Source of the DNA: Nostoc sp. 'Peltigera membranacea cyanobiont' 210A
GTDB taxonomy: Bacteria > Cyanobacteriota > Cyanobacteriia > Cyanobacteriales > Nostocaceae
Length of the DNA: 64,000 nt
Reading direction: 5' to 3'
NCBI RefSeq assembly: GCF_002246015.1
Contig: NZ_NOLJ01000016.1
Coordinates: 19,475-83,474 of the forward strand
Part shown: positions 9,793 through 19,060 of the stretch, piece after piece
Position numbering within the stretch: the first letter of the stretch is position 1
Layout: each line of letters begins with the position of its first letter
Notes under the pieces: generated by a model
Told to the model about the DNA's origin: nothing
What the model saw: only the letters and a program-made list of their open reading frames with translations
Databases searched by the model: none
Translations under genes and position numbers: made by a program

Positions 9793-10962
9793 ATGAACCA
9801 GGCTAACAACGTACTCGAAAGCATATATCAGCCTGACCTAGAAATAATGAATCAGCCTGAGCTCGAGTTAGAAGAACTCTTAATAGACGATGAAGAGGAC
9901 TTGCTGATCATCGATGAAGGTGACGAGGAATTTTTAGAGCCTCAGTCTGATGAGGACGACGCAAAGTCTGGAAAAGCCGCTAAATCGCGTCGTCGGACAC
10001 AAAGCAAGAAAAAGCACTATACCGAAGATTCAATTCGGCTTTACTTGCAAGAAATTGGTAGAATTCGTCTGTTGCGGGCAGACGAAGAAATTGAATTGGC
10101 GCGGAAAATAGCCGATTTGCTGGAATTAGAGAGAGTCCGCGAAAGACTCTGTGAGCAATTAGATCGCGATCCTCGAGATAGTGAATGGGCAGAAGCAGTA
10201 CAACTGCCACTACCAGCCTTTCGTTATCGCCTCCATGTTGGTCGTCGGGCGAAAGACAAGATGGTGCAATCTAACCTCCGTCTTGTAGTTTCAATTGCTA
10301 AGAAATACATGAATCGTGGTTTGTCGTTCCAGGACTTAATTCAGGAAGGCAGTCTCGGTTTGATTCGTGCCGCTGAAAAGTTTGACCACGAAAAAGGTTA
10401 TAAGTTCTCCACCTATGCAACATGGTGGATTCGTCAAGCAATTACCCGTGCGATCGCAGATCAATCCCGCACAATTCGTCTTCCAGTTCACCTTTACGAA
10501 ACCATTTCTCGGATTAAGAAAACTACCAAGTTACTATCTCAAGAAATGGGTCGCAAACCCACTGAAGAAGAAATCGCTACTCGCATGGAAATGACTATTG
10601 AGAAGTTGCGGTTCATTGCTAAATCTGCCCAGTTACCTATCTCACTAGAAACGCCTATTGGTAAAGAAGAAGATTCTCGATTAGGCGATTTTATTGAATC
10701 CGACGGTGAGACACCAGAAGACCAAGTTTCCAAAAATCTTCTGCGCGAAGACCTTGAAAAAGTTCTCGACAGTCTCAGCCCACGCGAACGTGATGTTCTC
10801 AGACTGCGTTACGGCTTGGATGATGGTCGCATGAAAACCCTTGAGGAAATCGGCCAGATTTTCAACGTCACCCGCGAACGGATTCGTCAAATTGAGGCGA
10901 AAGCACTCCGCAAATTACGCCATCCAAATCGCAACAGCGTTCTCAAGGAATATATTCGGTAG
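9793..10962 (+). CDS. sigA: Principal (group 1) RNA polymerase sigma factor
   Basis: 389 residues, the size of cyanobacterial SigA/RpoD1. The N-terminus is very acidic ([20 protein letters not shown]), followed by a basic patch and region 1.2 ([16 protein letters not shown]). Region 2 holds [43 protein letters not shown] and the -10 recognition helix. Region 3 follows. Region 4 ([35 protein letters not shown]) reads the -35 box. The ATG at 9793 follows GAGGAA by about 7 nt. A 5-codon reading frame (9779-9796, ATG AGG AAC GCG GCA TGA) overlaps the start in an ATGA junction, but its own Shine-Dalgarno is only 1 nt away, so its use is doubtful. Confidence 0.97.
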   Translation: MNQANNVLESIYQPDLEIMNQPELELEELLIDDEEDLLIIDEGDEEFLEPQSDEDDAKSGKAAKSRRRTQSKKKHYTEDSIRLYLQEIGRIRLLRADEEIELARKIADLLELERVRERLCEQLDRDPRDSEWAEAVQLPLPAFRYRLHVGRRAKDKMVQSNLRLVVSIAKKYMNRGLSFQDLIQEGSLGLIRAAEKFDHEKGYKFSTYATWWIRQAITRAIADQSRTIRLPVHLYETISRIKKTTKLLSQEMGRKPTEEEIATRMEMTIEKLRFIAKSAQLPISLETPIGKEEDSRLGDFIESDGETPEDQVSKNLLREDLEKVLDSLSPRERDVLRLRYGLDDGRMKTLEEIGQIFNVTRERIRQIEAKALRKLRHPNRNSVLKEYIR

Positions 10963-11040
10963 TCAATTAGTCATTAGTCATTGGTCATTATCCTTAAACA
11001 AATGACTAAGGACAAATGACAAATGACAAATGACAAAAAA
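10963..11040. repeat. Short tandem repeat (STRR-like) downstream of sigA
   Basis: Repeated heptamers: TAGTCAT/TGGTCAT on the left, then ACAAATG repeated at 11011-11037 (ACAAATGACAAATGACAAATG). Such heptamer repeats are common between genes in Nostocales. Confidence 0.75.
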
Positions 11041-11043
11041 ATA

Positions 11044-11080
11044 AAAAACCTGGAAGTGAATTAGCACTCCAGGTTTTTTT
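11044..11080 (+). terminator. Bidirectional terminator between sigA and the HLIP gene
   Basis: AAAAACCTGGA pairs with TCCAGGTTTTT, with inner AGTG/CACT adding to the stem, and is flanked by A and T runs. It sits between convergent genes. Confidence 0.85.
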
Positions 11081-11108
11081 ATTTATAGGTCATCTTTGAT
11101 ATTAAAAC

Positions 11109-11294
11109 TTACAGGATGCCCCAAAAATGTAGGAAGCCTTGACCAGAAAAAGCCTCAACCAAAACGGCTGCTGAAAAGCCAATCATTGCCAAGCGACCGT
11201 TCCAAACTTCTGCTTGTGGGGTAAAGCCCCAACGCCAAGCGTTGCGATCTTCAATTACAGGAGTAGTGACTTTTGTTGTGCTTGCATTTGTCAT
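11109..11294 (-). CDS. High-light-inducible protein (HLIP/CAB-ELIP family)
   Basis: 61 residues with the diagnostic chlorophyll-binding helix [21 protein letters not shown] (about residues 29-49). HLIPs are one-helix thylakoid proteins that bind chlorophyll and carotenoid and protect photosystems under excess light. The N-terminal 28 residues are soluble and end in RWGFTPQAE, common before the helix. ATG at 11294 has GGAG 8 nt upstream. High-light control is expected from the family; I could not identify a specific control element in the 306-base AT-rich upstream gap (11295-11600). Confidence 0.95.
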   Translation of the reverse strand: MTNASTTKVTTPVIEDRNAWRWGFTPQAEVWNGRLAMIGFSAAVLVEAFSGQGFLHFWGIL

Positions 11295-11600
11295 GGTTAG
11301 GACTCCAAACTTAATTTTTAAGGTTTATTGCCTTATGTAAACTAATATAACAAATATTTTTAGAAAAGCAACATTTTTTATACTTTTGTTTCTAGACCTT
11401 GACATAAAGAGAAATAGCTATTTATACAAATTAAAACATCAGTCTTCAGTGAGATTTACTGAGACAGAAGAAATGTTATCTAGATTTTTACTTGATAAAC
11501 AATATAATCTTATTAAAATTAATTATCAAGTAATTGATTGATATTGCTTGACCGTAAATATATTTTGGATTTTAAAATAAAAAATTATTGATAATTAAAT

Positions 11601-12065
11601 TCAGTAGTAGACAATTTCCATTTCTTTTGAAGTCGAGACAAAACTAAGCTTCTCATAGATACGTTTACCATCCTCAGTAGTGTGAAGCCAGAGGCGTTTT
11701 GCCTCAGTTACTCTCACAAAGCTAATAATTTCCTTTAATAATGCTGTTGCAATTCCCTGTCCTCGCCACATCGGAATTGTATAAACGTTCATAACGTAGG
11801 CTTCTAAGCCTGAGAGATTGCCGTTGTAAGGGGGTCGTTGAAAAAATACCAAGCCGCTAGTGGCAACAATTTGGTTATCCACTTCAGCTACCCAAGCTAA
11901 AAACTCACCCAACGGCATTTTTTCGCCAAGATATTTTCGAGTTGCTTCTGCTAGGTTTGTGGTGTCAGAATTACCTTTAATCTCGCCAGCCTCTCGCAGG
12001 AGTTGGAGACGCAGTTGGATTAGCGCCTCTAAATCCTGCAAGTTCGCTTGTCGGAAGTTGAACAT
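11601..12065 (-). CDS. GNAT-family N-acetyltransferase
   Basis: 154 residues from ATG 12065. The acetyl-CoA loop is visible as MWRGQGIATALL (about residues 107-118), preceded by the beta-bulge strand AYVMNVYTIP and followed by LWLHTTEDGKRIYEKLSF, all standard GNAT elements. The substrate cannot be told. It begins 9 nt after the stop of the gyrA/parC-like gene on the same strand, so the two are probably co-transcribed. A GTG one codon upstream (12066-12068) is an alternative start. Confidence 0.88.
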   Translation of the reverse strand: MFNFRQANLQDLEALIQLRLQLLREAGEIKGNSDTTNLAEATRKYLGEKMPLGEFLAWVAEVDNQIVATSGLVFFQRPPYNGNLSGLEAYVMNVYTIPMWRGQGIATALLKEIISFVRVTEAKRLWLHTTEDGKRIYEKLSFVSTSKEMEIVYY

Positions 12066-12074
12066 CACTCTAAT

Positions 12075-14585
12075 TTACGATCGCACTTCAGCCACAGTAA
12101 TGATTTTTTCATCGCGGCTGAGTTGGATAATGCTTTCACCTTTGACATCTTTCCCTAAAAGCGGCACTGTTTCCACAGGGATTCGCACTACCCGCTCCTT
12201 ATTAGTTACTAAAGCTACTTCGCCAGATGCGATCGCCATTACCATACCAGCTAAGTTGTCAGTTTTGCTAGCAAATTTCAGCGCTTGTGTACCTAAATCG
12301 CCGCGATTAGCCGCTCTTAACTGACTCGCAGCCATCCGCTTGGCATATCCTTCTTGAGTAACTAGTAGCAGTTGGTCATCTTTACCGACAGTCACACAGC
12401 CAACCATTTGCTGATTTTTCAGTAACCGAAATGCTTGTAAACCCATCGCTGTGCGACCCATAATCGGCAATTGTTCATCATTGACTGCAAAGCGCAACAT
12501 TCGCCCACCGGAACTAGCTAAAATCAGATGCGCCCCTGGAGCGGTGAATTGGGTAAATGACAATTCATCATCATCTTTGAGCTTCAAAATCGTGATGCCG
12601 CGCCGAGTCAGGTTAGCAAATTCTGCGAGAGACAGACGCTTAATTCTTCCCTGTTTTGTTAAGAGAATCATCTGTCTAGTTTCCAGATTTTCCGGCAGCA
12701 AAAAGCGGCTGACCACAGCTTCTTGAGCGCCTTGAGCAGTACTACTGAGCATCGTAATCAAAGGTTTTCCTCGTGGAGAACGCCCAGTCGTTGGGGGAAT
12801 TTCTCCTACATTTACCGGATAGACTTTGCCGCCACCAGTTAGTATTAGCAAGTCTTTCCCTGTGTCGGTCAACACAGTTTGGATAATAAAGTCATTATCG
12901 TGCAGACCATTTTCAGCTTTTGACTTTCTCCCAGATGGCTGAGTGCGGCGAACATAACCCCGTTGGGTAAATTCTAAAATCGCTTCTTCTACTGGTTCCG
13001 AAGATTTAAGTTCCTCCTCCTCTGCTCCTCTGCTCCTCTGCCCCTCTGCCCCTCTGCCGCTCTGCTCCTCTGCCCTAGACTTCTGCTCCTCTCCAATTTT
13101 TGTCCGCCGGGGATCGTTGTACTTGCGCTTGAGCGATCGCAAATCTTTTTTCAGCGCCTTCAATAATTCGCGGCGATCGTTGAGTAATTGCTCCAATAAA
13201 CTAATTTGTCCACTAATCTGCTCAAATTCCTGCTGCAAATTTTGCTGTTCTAAACTAGTGAGGCGGCGCAACGGCATAGCGAGAATTGCATCTCCTTGTA
13301 CCTCACTCAAATCCAGTTGGCTACAAAGATTAATTTTTGCCGTACTACCATCGGGAGCTTGGCGCAAAATTTGAATTACCTCATCCAAACTCGACAGCGC
13401 TTTCAGCAAACCTTCTACCAAATGCACGCGACTTTGGGCCTTAGCCAACTCGTAATTGTAGCGACGGTTCAGCGTCTCTTCCCGGAATTTCAAAAACTCC
13501 TGCAACAGTTGACGCAAACTTAATTGGCGGGGTTGTCCATCCACGATTGCGAGGAGAATCGCCCCAAAAGTCATCTGTAAAGCAGTTTGGTGATATAAAT
13601 GCTGGAGAATTTCTTGGGGATTGGTATCGCGTTTGAGTTCAATTACCACCCGCATCCCTTCGCGATCGCTCTCATCCCGAAGATCGGAAATTCCTTGCAA
13701 GCGTCCTTGATTTACTAAGTCCGCTACCTTCTCAATCCAGGCAGCCTTATTCACTTGATAAGGCAATTCTGTAATGATAATTGCCGTCCGACGCTTGCTT
13801 CCCCTACTGGCTGGAATTTCCTCCAGAGTCGCGACTCCCCGCAGCAGAATTCCACCTTTACCTGTGGTGTATGCTTCCCGAATTCCCGTCTCACCAATTA
13901 TTTCTCCACCAGTGGGAAAGTCTGGCCCTGGAATTAGCTCAAATAATTTTTCATCTGGCAAATCTGGGTTGTCAATTAAAGCAATCAACCCATCGACAAT
14001 TTCCCCCAAGTTGTGGGGTGGTACATTTGTTGCCATTCCCACAGCAATACCAGAACAGCCATTGAGTAACAGAAACGGCAACTGAGCAGGTAACACCGTT
14101 GGTTCTTGCTGGGAATTATCGAAGTTCCCGACAAATTCCACAGTTTCTTCACCAATTTCTGTCAGCATTCCCTCATGGCTGATCGGTGCGAGGCGCGTTT
14201 CTGTGTAGCGCATCGCCGCTGGCGGGTCATTATCGACACTGCCAAAGTTACCGTGTCCTGCCAGCAAGGGATAGCGGCTAGAAAAATCCTGCACCAGCCT
14301 GACTAAAGCATCGTAAACTGATTGGTCGCCGTGGGGATGGTATTTACCCAACACATCACCCACTACACGGGCACATTTTCGATAGGGTCTATCTGGTACT
14401 AAACCGAGTTCGTGCATTGCATACAAAATGCGCCGATGCACTGGTTTTAAGCCATCACGCACGTCTGGTAGCGCTCGCCCGACAATCACGCTCATGGCAT
14501 ATTCTAGATAAGACCGTTGCATCTCGGTGTGCAGGGCTGTTGGAATTACCTGTCCCGTTGAGAGAAGGTTTAACTGTTTTGCCAT
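12075..14585 (-). CDS. gyrA: DNA gyrase subunit A / topoisomerase IV subunit A-like protein
   Basis: 836 residues. The winged-helix breakage-reunion domain shows [55 protein letters not shown] (catalytic Tyr in AMRYTE) and [14 protein letters not shown]. The C-terminal half has the repeated pinwheel strands ([46 protein letters not shown]). I see no clear QRRGGKG GyrA-box, so a ParC-like or decatenase role is possible; the symbol is provisional. Residues about 498-526, at the junction of the two halves, are a low-complexity Glu/Arg/Ser/Gly insertion encoded by the genome's CTCCTCTGC intergenic repeat (13009-13094). ATG at 14585. Confidence 0.9.
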   Translation of the reverse strand: MAKQLNLLSTGQVIPTALHTEMQRSYLEYAMSVIVGRALPDVRDGLKPVHRRILYAMHELGLVPDRPYRKCARVVGDVLGKYHPHGDQSVYDALVRLVQDFSSRYPLLAGHGNFGSVDNDPPAAMRYTETRLAPISHEGMLTEIGEETVEFVGNFDNSQQEPTVLPAQLPFLLLNGCSGIAVGMATNVPPHNLGEIVDGLIALIDNPDLPDEKLFELIPGPDFPTGGEIIGETGIREAYTTGKGGILLRGVATLEEIPASRGSKRRTAIIITELPYQVNKAAWIEKVADLVNQGRLQGISDLRDESDREGMRVVIELKRDTNPQEILQHLYHQTALQMTFGAILLAIVDGQPRQLSLRQLLQEFLKFREETLNRRYNYELAKAQSRVHLVEGLLKALSSLDEVIQILRQAPDGSTAKINLCSQLDLSEVQGDAILAMPLRRLTSLEQQNLQQEFEQISGQISLLEQLLNDRRELLKALKKDLRSLKRKYNDPRRTKIGEEQKSRAEEQSGRGAEGQRSRGAEEEELKSSEPVEEAILEFTQRGYVRRTQPSGRKSKAENGLHDNDFIIQTVLTDTGKDLLILTGGGKVYPVNVGEIPPTTGRSPRGKPLITMLSSTAQGAQEAVVSRFLLPENLETRQMILLTKQGRIKRLSLAEFANLTRRGITILKLKDDDELSFTQFTAPGAHLILASSGGRMLRFAVNDEQLPIMGRTAMGLQAFRLLKNQQMVGCVTVGKDDQLLLVTQEGYAKRMAASQLRAANRGDLGTQALKFASKTDNLAGMVMAIASGEVALVTNKERVVRIPVETVPLLGKDVKGESIIQLSRDEKIITVAEVRS
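13009..13094. repeat. CTCCTCTGC-type tandem repeat inside the gyrA/parC-like gene
   Basis: About nine imperfect copies of a CTCCTCTGC/CCCCTCTGC unit. Read on the coding strand they give [20 protein letters not shown]-like sequence. The same kind of repeat is normally intergenic in Nostoc genomes (compare 5759-5790). It keeps the reading frame. Confidence 0.85.
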
Positions 14586-14870
14586 GAGTTTTTTCCCTGA
14601 AATTTAACTACACAAAAGCCGATGGAACTCAACACTGCGGCAACCACAGCATAACGGATGAAATGAGATTCATAACAAAATTTTGATAGTCACAGAAGAA
14701 AAAGCAGTAGTATCATCCTTGATGACGAAGATGCATATTGACTATTAAAAAGGATGCACACGAGTATAATCTACATAAACTTAGTAGCTATGATACTTAC
14801 CATGATTGCAAATCTTTAATTTTGTATTCTGGAATTCTTGAATCTCCTCACCTCTATAACTAAAATTCTC

Positions 14871-15275
14871 ATGAAAACTGTTTTAATTGTCGAAGACGAT
14901 CTAATTAATGCTCGTGTTTTTTCCAAAATTTTGTCCAAGCGTGGTGGCTTGGGTGTGAAACACACTGAAAATGTCGAAGAAGTCATCAAAATTGCCCAAT
15001 CAGGAGAAGCCGACCTGATTTTGATGGATGTTTCTCTCTCCAGAAGTGTTTACCAAGGCAAGTCGGTTGATGGAATCAAGATTACACAAATGTTAAAATC
15101 CGATCCAAAAACAGCAAACTTACCTGTGATTCTGGTGACAGCACATGCTATGGAAGGCGATCGCGAGAACTTTCTCAAGCAAAGCGGTGCTGATGGCTAC
15201 ATTTCTAAGCCAGTTGTTGACCATCAACAGTTCGTTGACCAAATCATCGCACTTCTACCCACAGACGAACACTGA
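14871..15275 (+). CDS. Single-domain response regulator (CheY-like)
   Basis: 134 residues from ATG 14871. It consists only of a receiver domain: acidic pair EDD (LIVEDDLIN), phospho-acceptor Asp in LILMDVSLS, Thr in VILVTAHAM and Lys in YISKPV. There is no output domain, so it probably acts by protein contact or in a phosphorelay. An insertion after the Asp (SRSVYQGKSVDGI) is a common cyanobacterial variant. The frame extends to a TTG at 14838, but the receiver begins at MKTVLIVEDD. No kinase is adjacent. The 285-base gap upstream (14586-14870) holds no gene I can see. Confidence 0.93.
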   Translation: MKTVLIVEDDLINARVFSKILSKRGGLGVKHTENVEEVIKIAQSGEADLILMDVSLSRSVYQGKSVDGIKITQMLKSDPKTANLPVILVTAHAMEGDRENFLKQSGADGYISKPVVDHQQFVDQIIALLPTDEH

Positions 15276-15292
15276 GAATTAAAGACTTATTT

Positions 15293-15335
15293 CAGGAATA
15301 CTCGCCCGCAAATGTTTTTGGGCGATTAGTTCCTG
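15293..15335 (+). terminator. Terminator of the response regulator gene
   Basis: CAGGAA ... TTCCTG encloses CGCCC/GGGCG; the stem is interrupted by a small internal loop. It sits 17 nt after the stop and is followed by TATTTATTT. Confidence 0.7.
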
Positions 15336-15394
15336 TATTTATTTAGTATAGATGTACTATGAAAAGGTACTATTAGGCAAGTGGCAATAAGAGA

Positions 15395-15474
15395 GTTAGG
15401 AGTTAGGAGTTATGAATTGAAATATTTAACTCCCAACTCCTAACTTTTAACTTTTAACTCCTAACTCCCCACTC
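15395..15474. repeat. TTAGGAG/CTCCTAA heptamer repeats
   Basis: GTTAGGAGTTAGGAGTTA on the left and several AACTCCTAAC/AACTTTTAAC units on the right could pair into a long imperfect hairpin. Typical Nostoc intergenic repeat, between convergent genes. Confidence 0.7.
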
Positions 15475-16368
15475 CTATTGAGTAGGCTGTTTTCTAGGCG
15501 TAGGCGCTGATGATGAGTTTTCTCGTTGCTGTATGGCTGCTTGAATACGGGGTAATTCTAGGAATTTTTTCGTATCAGACAGTAGACGATCGCCCCAGAG
15601 ATTTTCTTTGAGGAAATTCAAATTAGCATAGCGCGAATCGATACGGAGTGCAGCTTCTCCCAAGGTTAGTCCTTGTTGGCGCTCGCCTTTAGTATACAGT
15701 GCCACGGCTAAGGCCAATAAAGGTTCTGCGGCTTGTTTATCAAGGGTTACAGCAGATTGCCATCGCTTAATCGCTTCGGGGATATTACCCTGTTCGTAGT
15801 TGATTAAGCCAATATTGTTGAGCGCCGGCCAGAATTTTTTATCTTGGGAGACGGCTTTATCGTACTGGGCGATCGCATCAGGCAATTTACCCAGCAAATA
15901 GTAAGCATTACCCAAATCAAATAAACCCTCTGGATCGTTGGGTTTTAATTTCAAACCATCTTGATAATTGACAACAGCAGCCTGGTAATTTTTCTGCTGA
16001 AAATTTGCTGAACCCAAAGCAAACAAAATATCGCCATTTTTAGGGTTGATAGATTGTGCTTTTTTCAGACTGGCGATCGCGTTATCAAACTCTTTCGTTT
16101 GCAGTTGCAATCCACCTAAGAGCAACCACACTTTATCATTCCCCGGAGCCAGTTGACTAGCCAGCCGCGCTCGTGGCAAAGCTAAGTCAACCTGTTGAAA
16201 CTGAGCTAGTTGAGCCGCCTCTTGTGCCAAGCTCAACCCCTGCTTTTCTAACTTTGTCGCATCTAGTTGCAGTGTATGGGGTATTAATGCCTGCGCGTTA
16301 GCGGCTTTTGGCATACTCCATAAACTACAGACCATTAAAAGAGAAATCAAACGAACATGTTTAGGCAC
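15475..16368 (-). CDS. Exported TPR-repeat protein
   Basis: 297 residues. It starts with a cleavable-type signal peptide (LISLLMVCSLWSMPKAANAQA, probable cut after ANA), so it should be periplasmic or lumenal. About five to six TPR units follow, for example PKNGDILFALGSANFQQKNY and PNDPEGLFDLGNAYYLLGKL. TPRs form superhelical binding surfaces; the partner is not known. The start is GTG at 16368, since no ATG lies before the signal peptide. It is convergent with the response regulator. Confidence 0.85.
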   Translation of the reverse strand: MPKHVRLISLLMVCSLWSMPKAANAQALIPHTLQLDATKLEKQGLSLAQEAAQLAQFQQVDLALPRARLASQLAPGNDKVWLLLGGLQLQTKEFDNAIASLKKAQSINPKNGDILFALGSANFQQKNYQAAVVNYQDGLKLKPNDPEGLFDLGNAYYLLGKLPDAIAQYDKAVSQDKKFWPALNNIGLINYEQGNIPEAIKRWQSAVTLDKQAAEPLLALAVALYTKGERQQGLTLGEAALRIDSRYANLNFLKENLWGDRLLSDTKKFLELPRIQAAIQQRENSSSAPTPRKQPTQ

Positions 16369-16778
16369 ACTACCGCCTTTAAGCCACTAATCAAAGAATC
16401 TTTCAGCTAGCTTAAACGATCTGCGCTGTTGGCGGTAGCAAAATCTTACCAATCTTGGGGAAAGGGATGCGGGGAGTAGGGAATAGGGTACAGATTATTC
16501 CCTATCACCTGTCACCTATCACCTCTACCCTAATCCCAATGTCCAATGCATAATGCCCATTAAAAAAATTGGTGACTTTGGTCATACATCAGTCTGGAAT
16601 TACTAATGACTTTGGTCATACATCAGTCTGGACGTTTTGACCGATAATTATTATGTATGAATTTATACGATGAGGTAAATATTAAACACTTTGATATCAA
16701 AAAAAAGCAACTGTCTAAGATTGCTTAATTCATATCTCAGCAGAATAGAACTTTACTTGTAAATAAGGAGTCAATTTC
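16369..16778. other. Intergenic region between two exported-protein genes
   Basis: 410 bases between divergent genes. It contains repeat-type sequence (GGGGAGTAGGGAATAGGG and CACCTGTCACCTATCACCTC, 16455-16535) and two copies of a 26-bp direct repeat, described separately. No further gene is seen. Confidence 0.6.
16573..16632 (+). promoter_or_regulatory. 26-bp direct repeat upstream of the Arg/Asp/Asn-rich secreted protein
   Basis: TGACTTTGGTCATACATCAG followed by TCTGGA occurs at 16573-16598 and again, identically, at 16607-16632. The period is 34 bp, about three helical turns. Each copy contains the dyad TGAC-TTTG-GTCA. The position, about 150-200 bp before the next start, suits a regulator binding site. 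Inference from arrangement only. Confidence 0.45.
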
Positions 16779-17336
16779 ATGTTGAAACCAAACCGGATAT
16801 CGATAGTATTAGCTGCTGCTGCCCTGATAATTGTTCCTACTCTCTTGACTGCACCTGCAAGTGCCCAGACGAAAGTCTACGTTGGTGGCGATCGCGATCG
16901 AGATTGGAACCGCGACGGCAGATCCAATTCTAGAGAAGTCAGAAACTCTAGAGACAGGGATAATAATTGGAACCGTGACGGCAGATCCAATCCTAGAGAA
17001 GTCAGAAACTTTAGAGACAGGGATAATAATTGGAACCGTGATGGCAGACCCTATCCTGTAGAAGTCAGAAACCCCAGAGATCGGGATAATTGGAATCGTG
17101 ACAACCAATTTAATGGCAGAGTAGTCAGACTTGGTAATGGTGATATCAGATATCCCAATGGGCAAATTATTCCTTCTAGATCCATAGTCAGACTGCGCGA
17201 TCAAGGTTACTTCAGACTTCCTAACGGGGATATTCTGCTTCCCAATCAAGAAATTATTCCTGCTGGGAGATTAGTGAGAGTGCGTGATGATTACTTCAGA
17301 CTTCCTAGTGGATTAGTATTGCAAATAAACCTTTAA
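16779..17336 (+). CDS. Secreted Arg/Asp/Asn-rich repeat protein of unknown function
   Basis: 185 residues. The signal peptide (about residues 1-29) ends TAPASAQ. The mature part first has three copies of a 20-21 residue repeat RDRDNNWNRDGRSNPREVRN, very polar and rich in Arg, Asp and Asn. It then has two copies of a longer motif, VRLGNGDIRYPNGQIIP... and YFRLPNGDILLPNQEIIPAG. I do not recognise a named family. The near-identical DNA of the repeats suggests recent expansion. ATG 16779 has AAGGAG 10 nt upstream. The 26-bp direct repeats upstream are the obvious candidate control site. Confidence 0.8.
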   Translation: MLKPNRISIVLAAAALIIVPTLLTAPASAQTKVYVGGDRDRDWNRDGRSNSREVRNSRDRDNNWNRDGRSNPREVRNFRDRDNNWNRDGRPYPVEVRNPRDRDNWNRDNQFNGRVVRLGNGDIRYPNGQIIPSRSIVRLRDQGYFRLPNGDILLPNQEIIPAGRLVRVRDDYFRLPSGLVLQINL

Positions 17337-17430
17337 ACACTAAAAACTCAAAATCATTGTCAGTATTAGGCTACCAGGCTATAGTTTTAGCCGTGAATAA
17401 GTAGCTCGGTAGCCGTTCCTTATAGACAAA

Positions 17431-19038
17431 ATGGATATGAAAATTGATACAGCAAATACCGTAGATTCCTCAGTTATAGTTCCAGAGGTAAAGAAAAAAA
17501 AGGGCAGACGTAATTGGCTCTCTTGGCTAATTGCTCTTTGCCTTTTAGGTGGAATTGGCTATGCCGTTTATTACCAAGTAACGGTTGTTTCCCGTCAACA
17601 AGCCAGCCGCCGGGTGCTGACAAGACCTGTAGAAAGGCAGAGTTTAACAATCACAGTTTCAGCGAACGGAACGGTGAAGCCTGAGCGGTCAATCAACCTC
17701 AGCCCGAAAAATTCCGGCATCTTGAAAAGCCTGCTGGCGAAAGAAGGAGATATCGTCAAACAAGGACAGATTGTCGCTTACATGGATGATTCCAACCTCC
17801 GGGGGCAACTTACCTCTGCACAAGGACAATTAGCACAAGCCGAGGCGAATTTGCAAAAAGCGATCGCAGGTAATCGTCCTCAAGATATTGCCCAATCACA
17901 GGGAGCATTAGACGAAGCCGAAGCGAATCTGCAAAAGGTACAAACAGGGAATCGCTCTCAAGATATTGGTCAAGCACAGGCACGCTTGCAAAGCGCTCAA
18001 GCCGCCCTCCGCCAAGCAGAAGATGATTTTGTTCGCAATCAGCAACTTTACAATGCAGGCGGTATTTCCCTTCAGACTCTAAATCAAAACCGCTCCAATC
18101 GTGACAGCGCCCAAGCTAATGTAAATGAAGCACAGCAAGCACTGGGTTTGCAAAAAGCTGGATCGCGTCCAGAAGATGTTGAGCAAGCACGAGCTGTGGT
18201 GAAGCAGAGACAGCAAGCTTTGGCACTCCTGAAAGCCGGAACGCGCCAAGAAGATATTAACGCAGCCCGCGCCCAGGTAACATCGGCTCGTGGTTCGCTG
18301 CAAAACATCCAAGCCGAAATCAATGACACGATCATTCGCGCCCCCTTTGATGGTGTGGTGACAAAGAAGTTTGCCGATCCAGGTGCTTTCGTGACACCTA
18401 CAACTGCCAGTAGTGAAGTAGCTTCTTCTTCTTCTTCTTCAATCTTGTCTCTAGCTTCTACAAATGAAGTTGTCGCCAATTTAGCGGAAACAAATATTTC
18501 CAAAATCAGCCTTGGTCAAAAAGTCTCGATTAAAGCAGATGCCTACCCAGGAAAAACCTTTGAAGGTAAAGTAAGCCAAATTGCTGCCCAAGCAATAGTG
18601 GAGCAAAACGTCACCAGTTTTGAAGTGAGAGTATCACTTTCAGACCCTCAAAGACTACTGCGGTCTGGGATGAATGCGGAAGTAGATTTTCAAGTCGGTC
18701 AAGTTCAAAATGTTTTAGTAGTGCCAACAGCCTCAGTGGTACGCCAAGAAAATGCCACAGGCGTGTTTGTGCCAGGAAAAAATAACAGACCTGTGTTCAC
18801 TCGCATCGAGACTGGTGTCACCGCGAATAACTTTACCGAAGTTAAGTCTGGATTGACAGGAGACGAAAGGGTGCTGCTCAGTTTCCCACCAGGATCGCGT
18901 CCGCAATCAACACCAAGAGGAGGAGTTTTCCCTGGTCTAGGTGGAGGTGGAGGAGCCGGAGGAGCAGGTGGCGGCGGAGGTCGTTCCGGCGGCGGTTCAG
19001 GTGGTGGTGGTCGTTCTCAAGGCGGTGGTTCCCCTTAA
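17431..19038 (+). CDS. HlyD/MacA-type membrane fusion protein of an efflux pump
   Basis: 535 residues. A short cytoplasmic N-terminus with a KKKKGRR patch precedes one membrane helix (WLSWLIALCLLGGIGYAVYY). The biotinyl-lipoyl-like half-motifs (LKSLLAKEGDIVKQGQIVAYMD and IIRAPFDGVVTKKFADPGAFV) flank a long alpha-hairpin made of repeated ...GQLAQAEANLQKA... and AGNRPQDI segments. A beta-barrel and membrane-proximal domain follow, and then a Gly/Ser-rich tail that looks disordered. It bridges the inner-membrane ABC transporter and TolC. First gene of the operon with the permease (23 nt downstream), ATPase and TolC genes. Confidence 0.93.
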   Translation: MDMKIDTANTVDSSVIVPEVKKKKGRRNWLSWLIALCLLGGIGYAVYYQVTVVSRQQASRRVLTRPVERQSLTITVSANGTVKPERSINLSPKNSGILKSLLAKEGDIVKQGQIVAYMDDSNLRGQLTSAQGQLAQAEANLQKAIAGNRPQDIAQSQGALDEAEANLQKVQTGNRSQDIGQAQARLQSAQAALRQAEDDFVRNQQLYNAGGISLQTLNQNRSNRDSAQANVNEAQQALGLQKAGSRPEDVEQARAVVKQRQQALALLKAGTRQEDINAARAQVTSARGSLQNIQAEINDTIIRAPFDGVVTKKFADPGAFVTPTTASSEVASSSSSSILSLASTNEVVANLAETNISKISLGQKVSIKADAYPGKTFEGKVSQIAAQAIVEQNVTSFEVRVSLSDPQRLLRSGMNAEVDFQVGQVQNVLVVPTASVVRQENATGVFVPGKNNRPVFTRIETGVTANNFTEVKSGLTGDERVLLSFPPGSRPQSTPRGGVFPGLGGGGGAGGAGGGGGRSGGGSGGGGRSQGGGSP

Positions 19039-19060
19039 AGTTAGTTTTAAATAGAACATT

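Noticed and set aside
9779-9796. Regulatory 5-codon upstream frame overlapping the sigA start
   Set aside because: Its Shine-Dalgarno is only 1 nt from the ATG, too close for normal initiation; probably chance.
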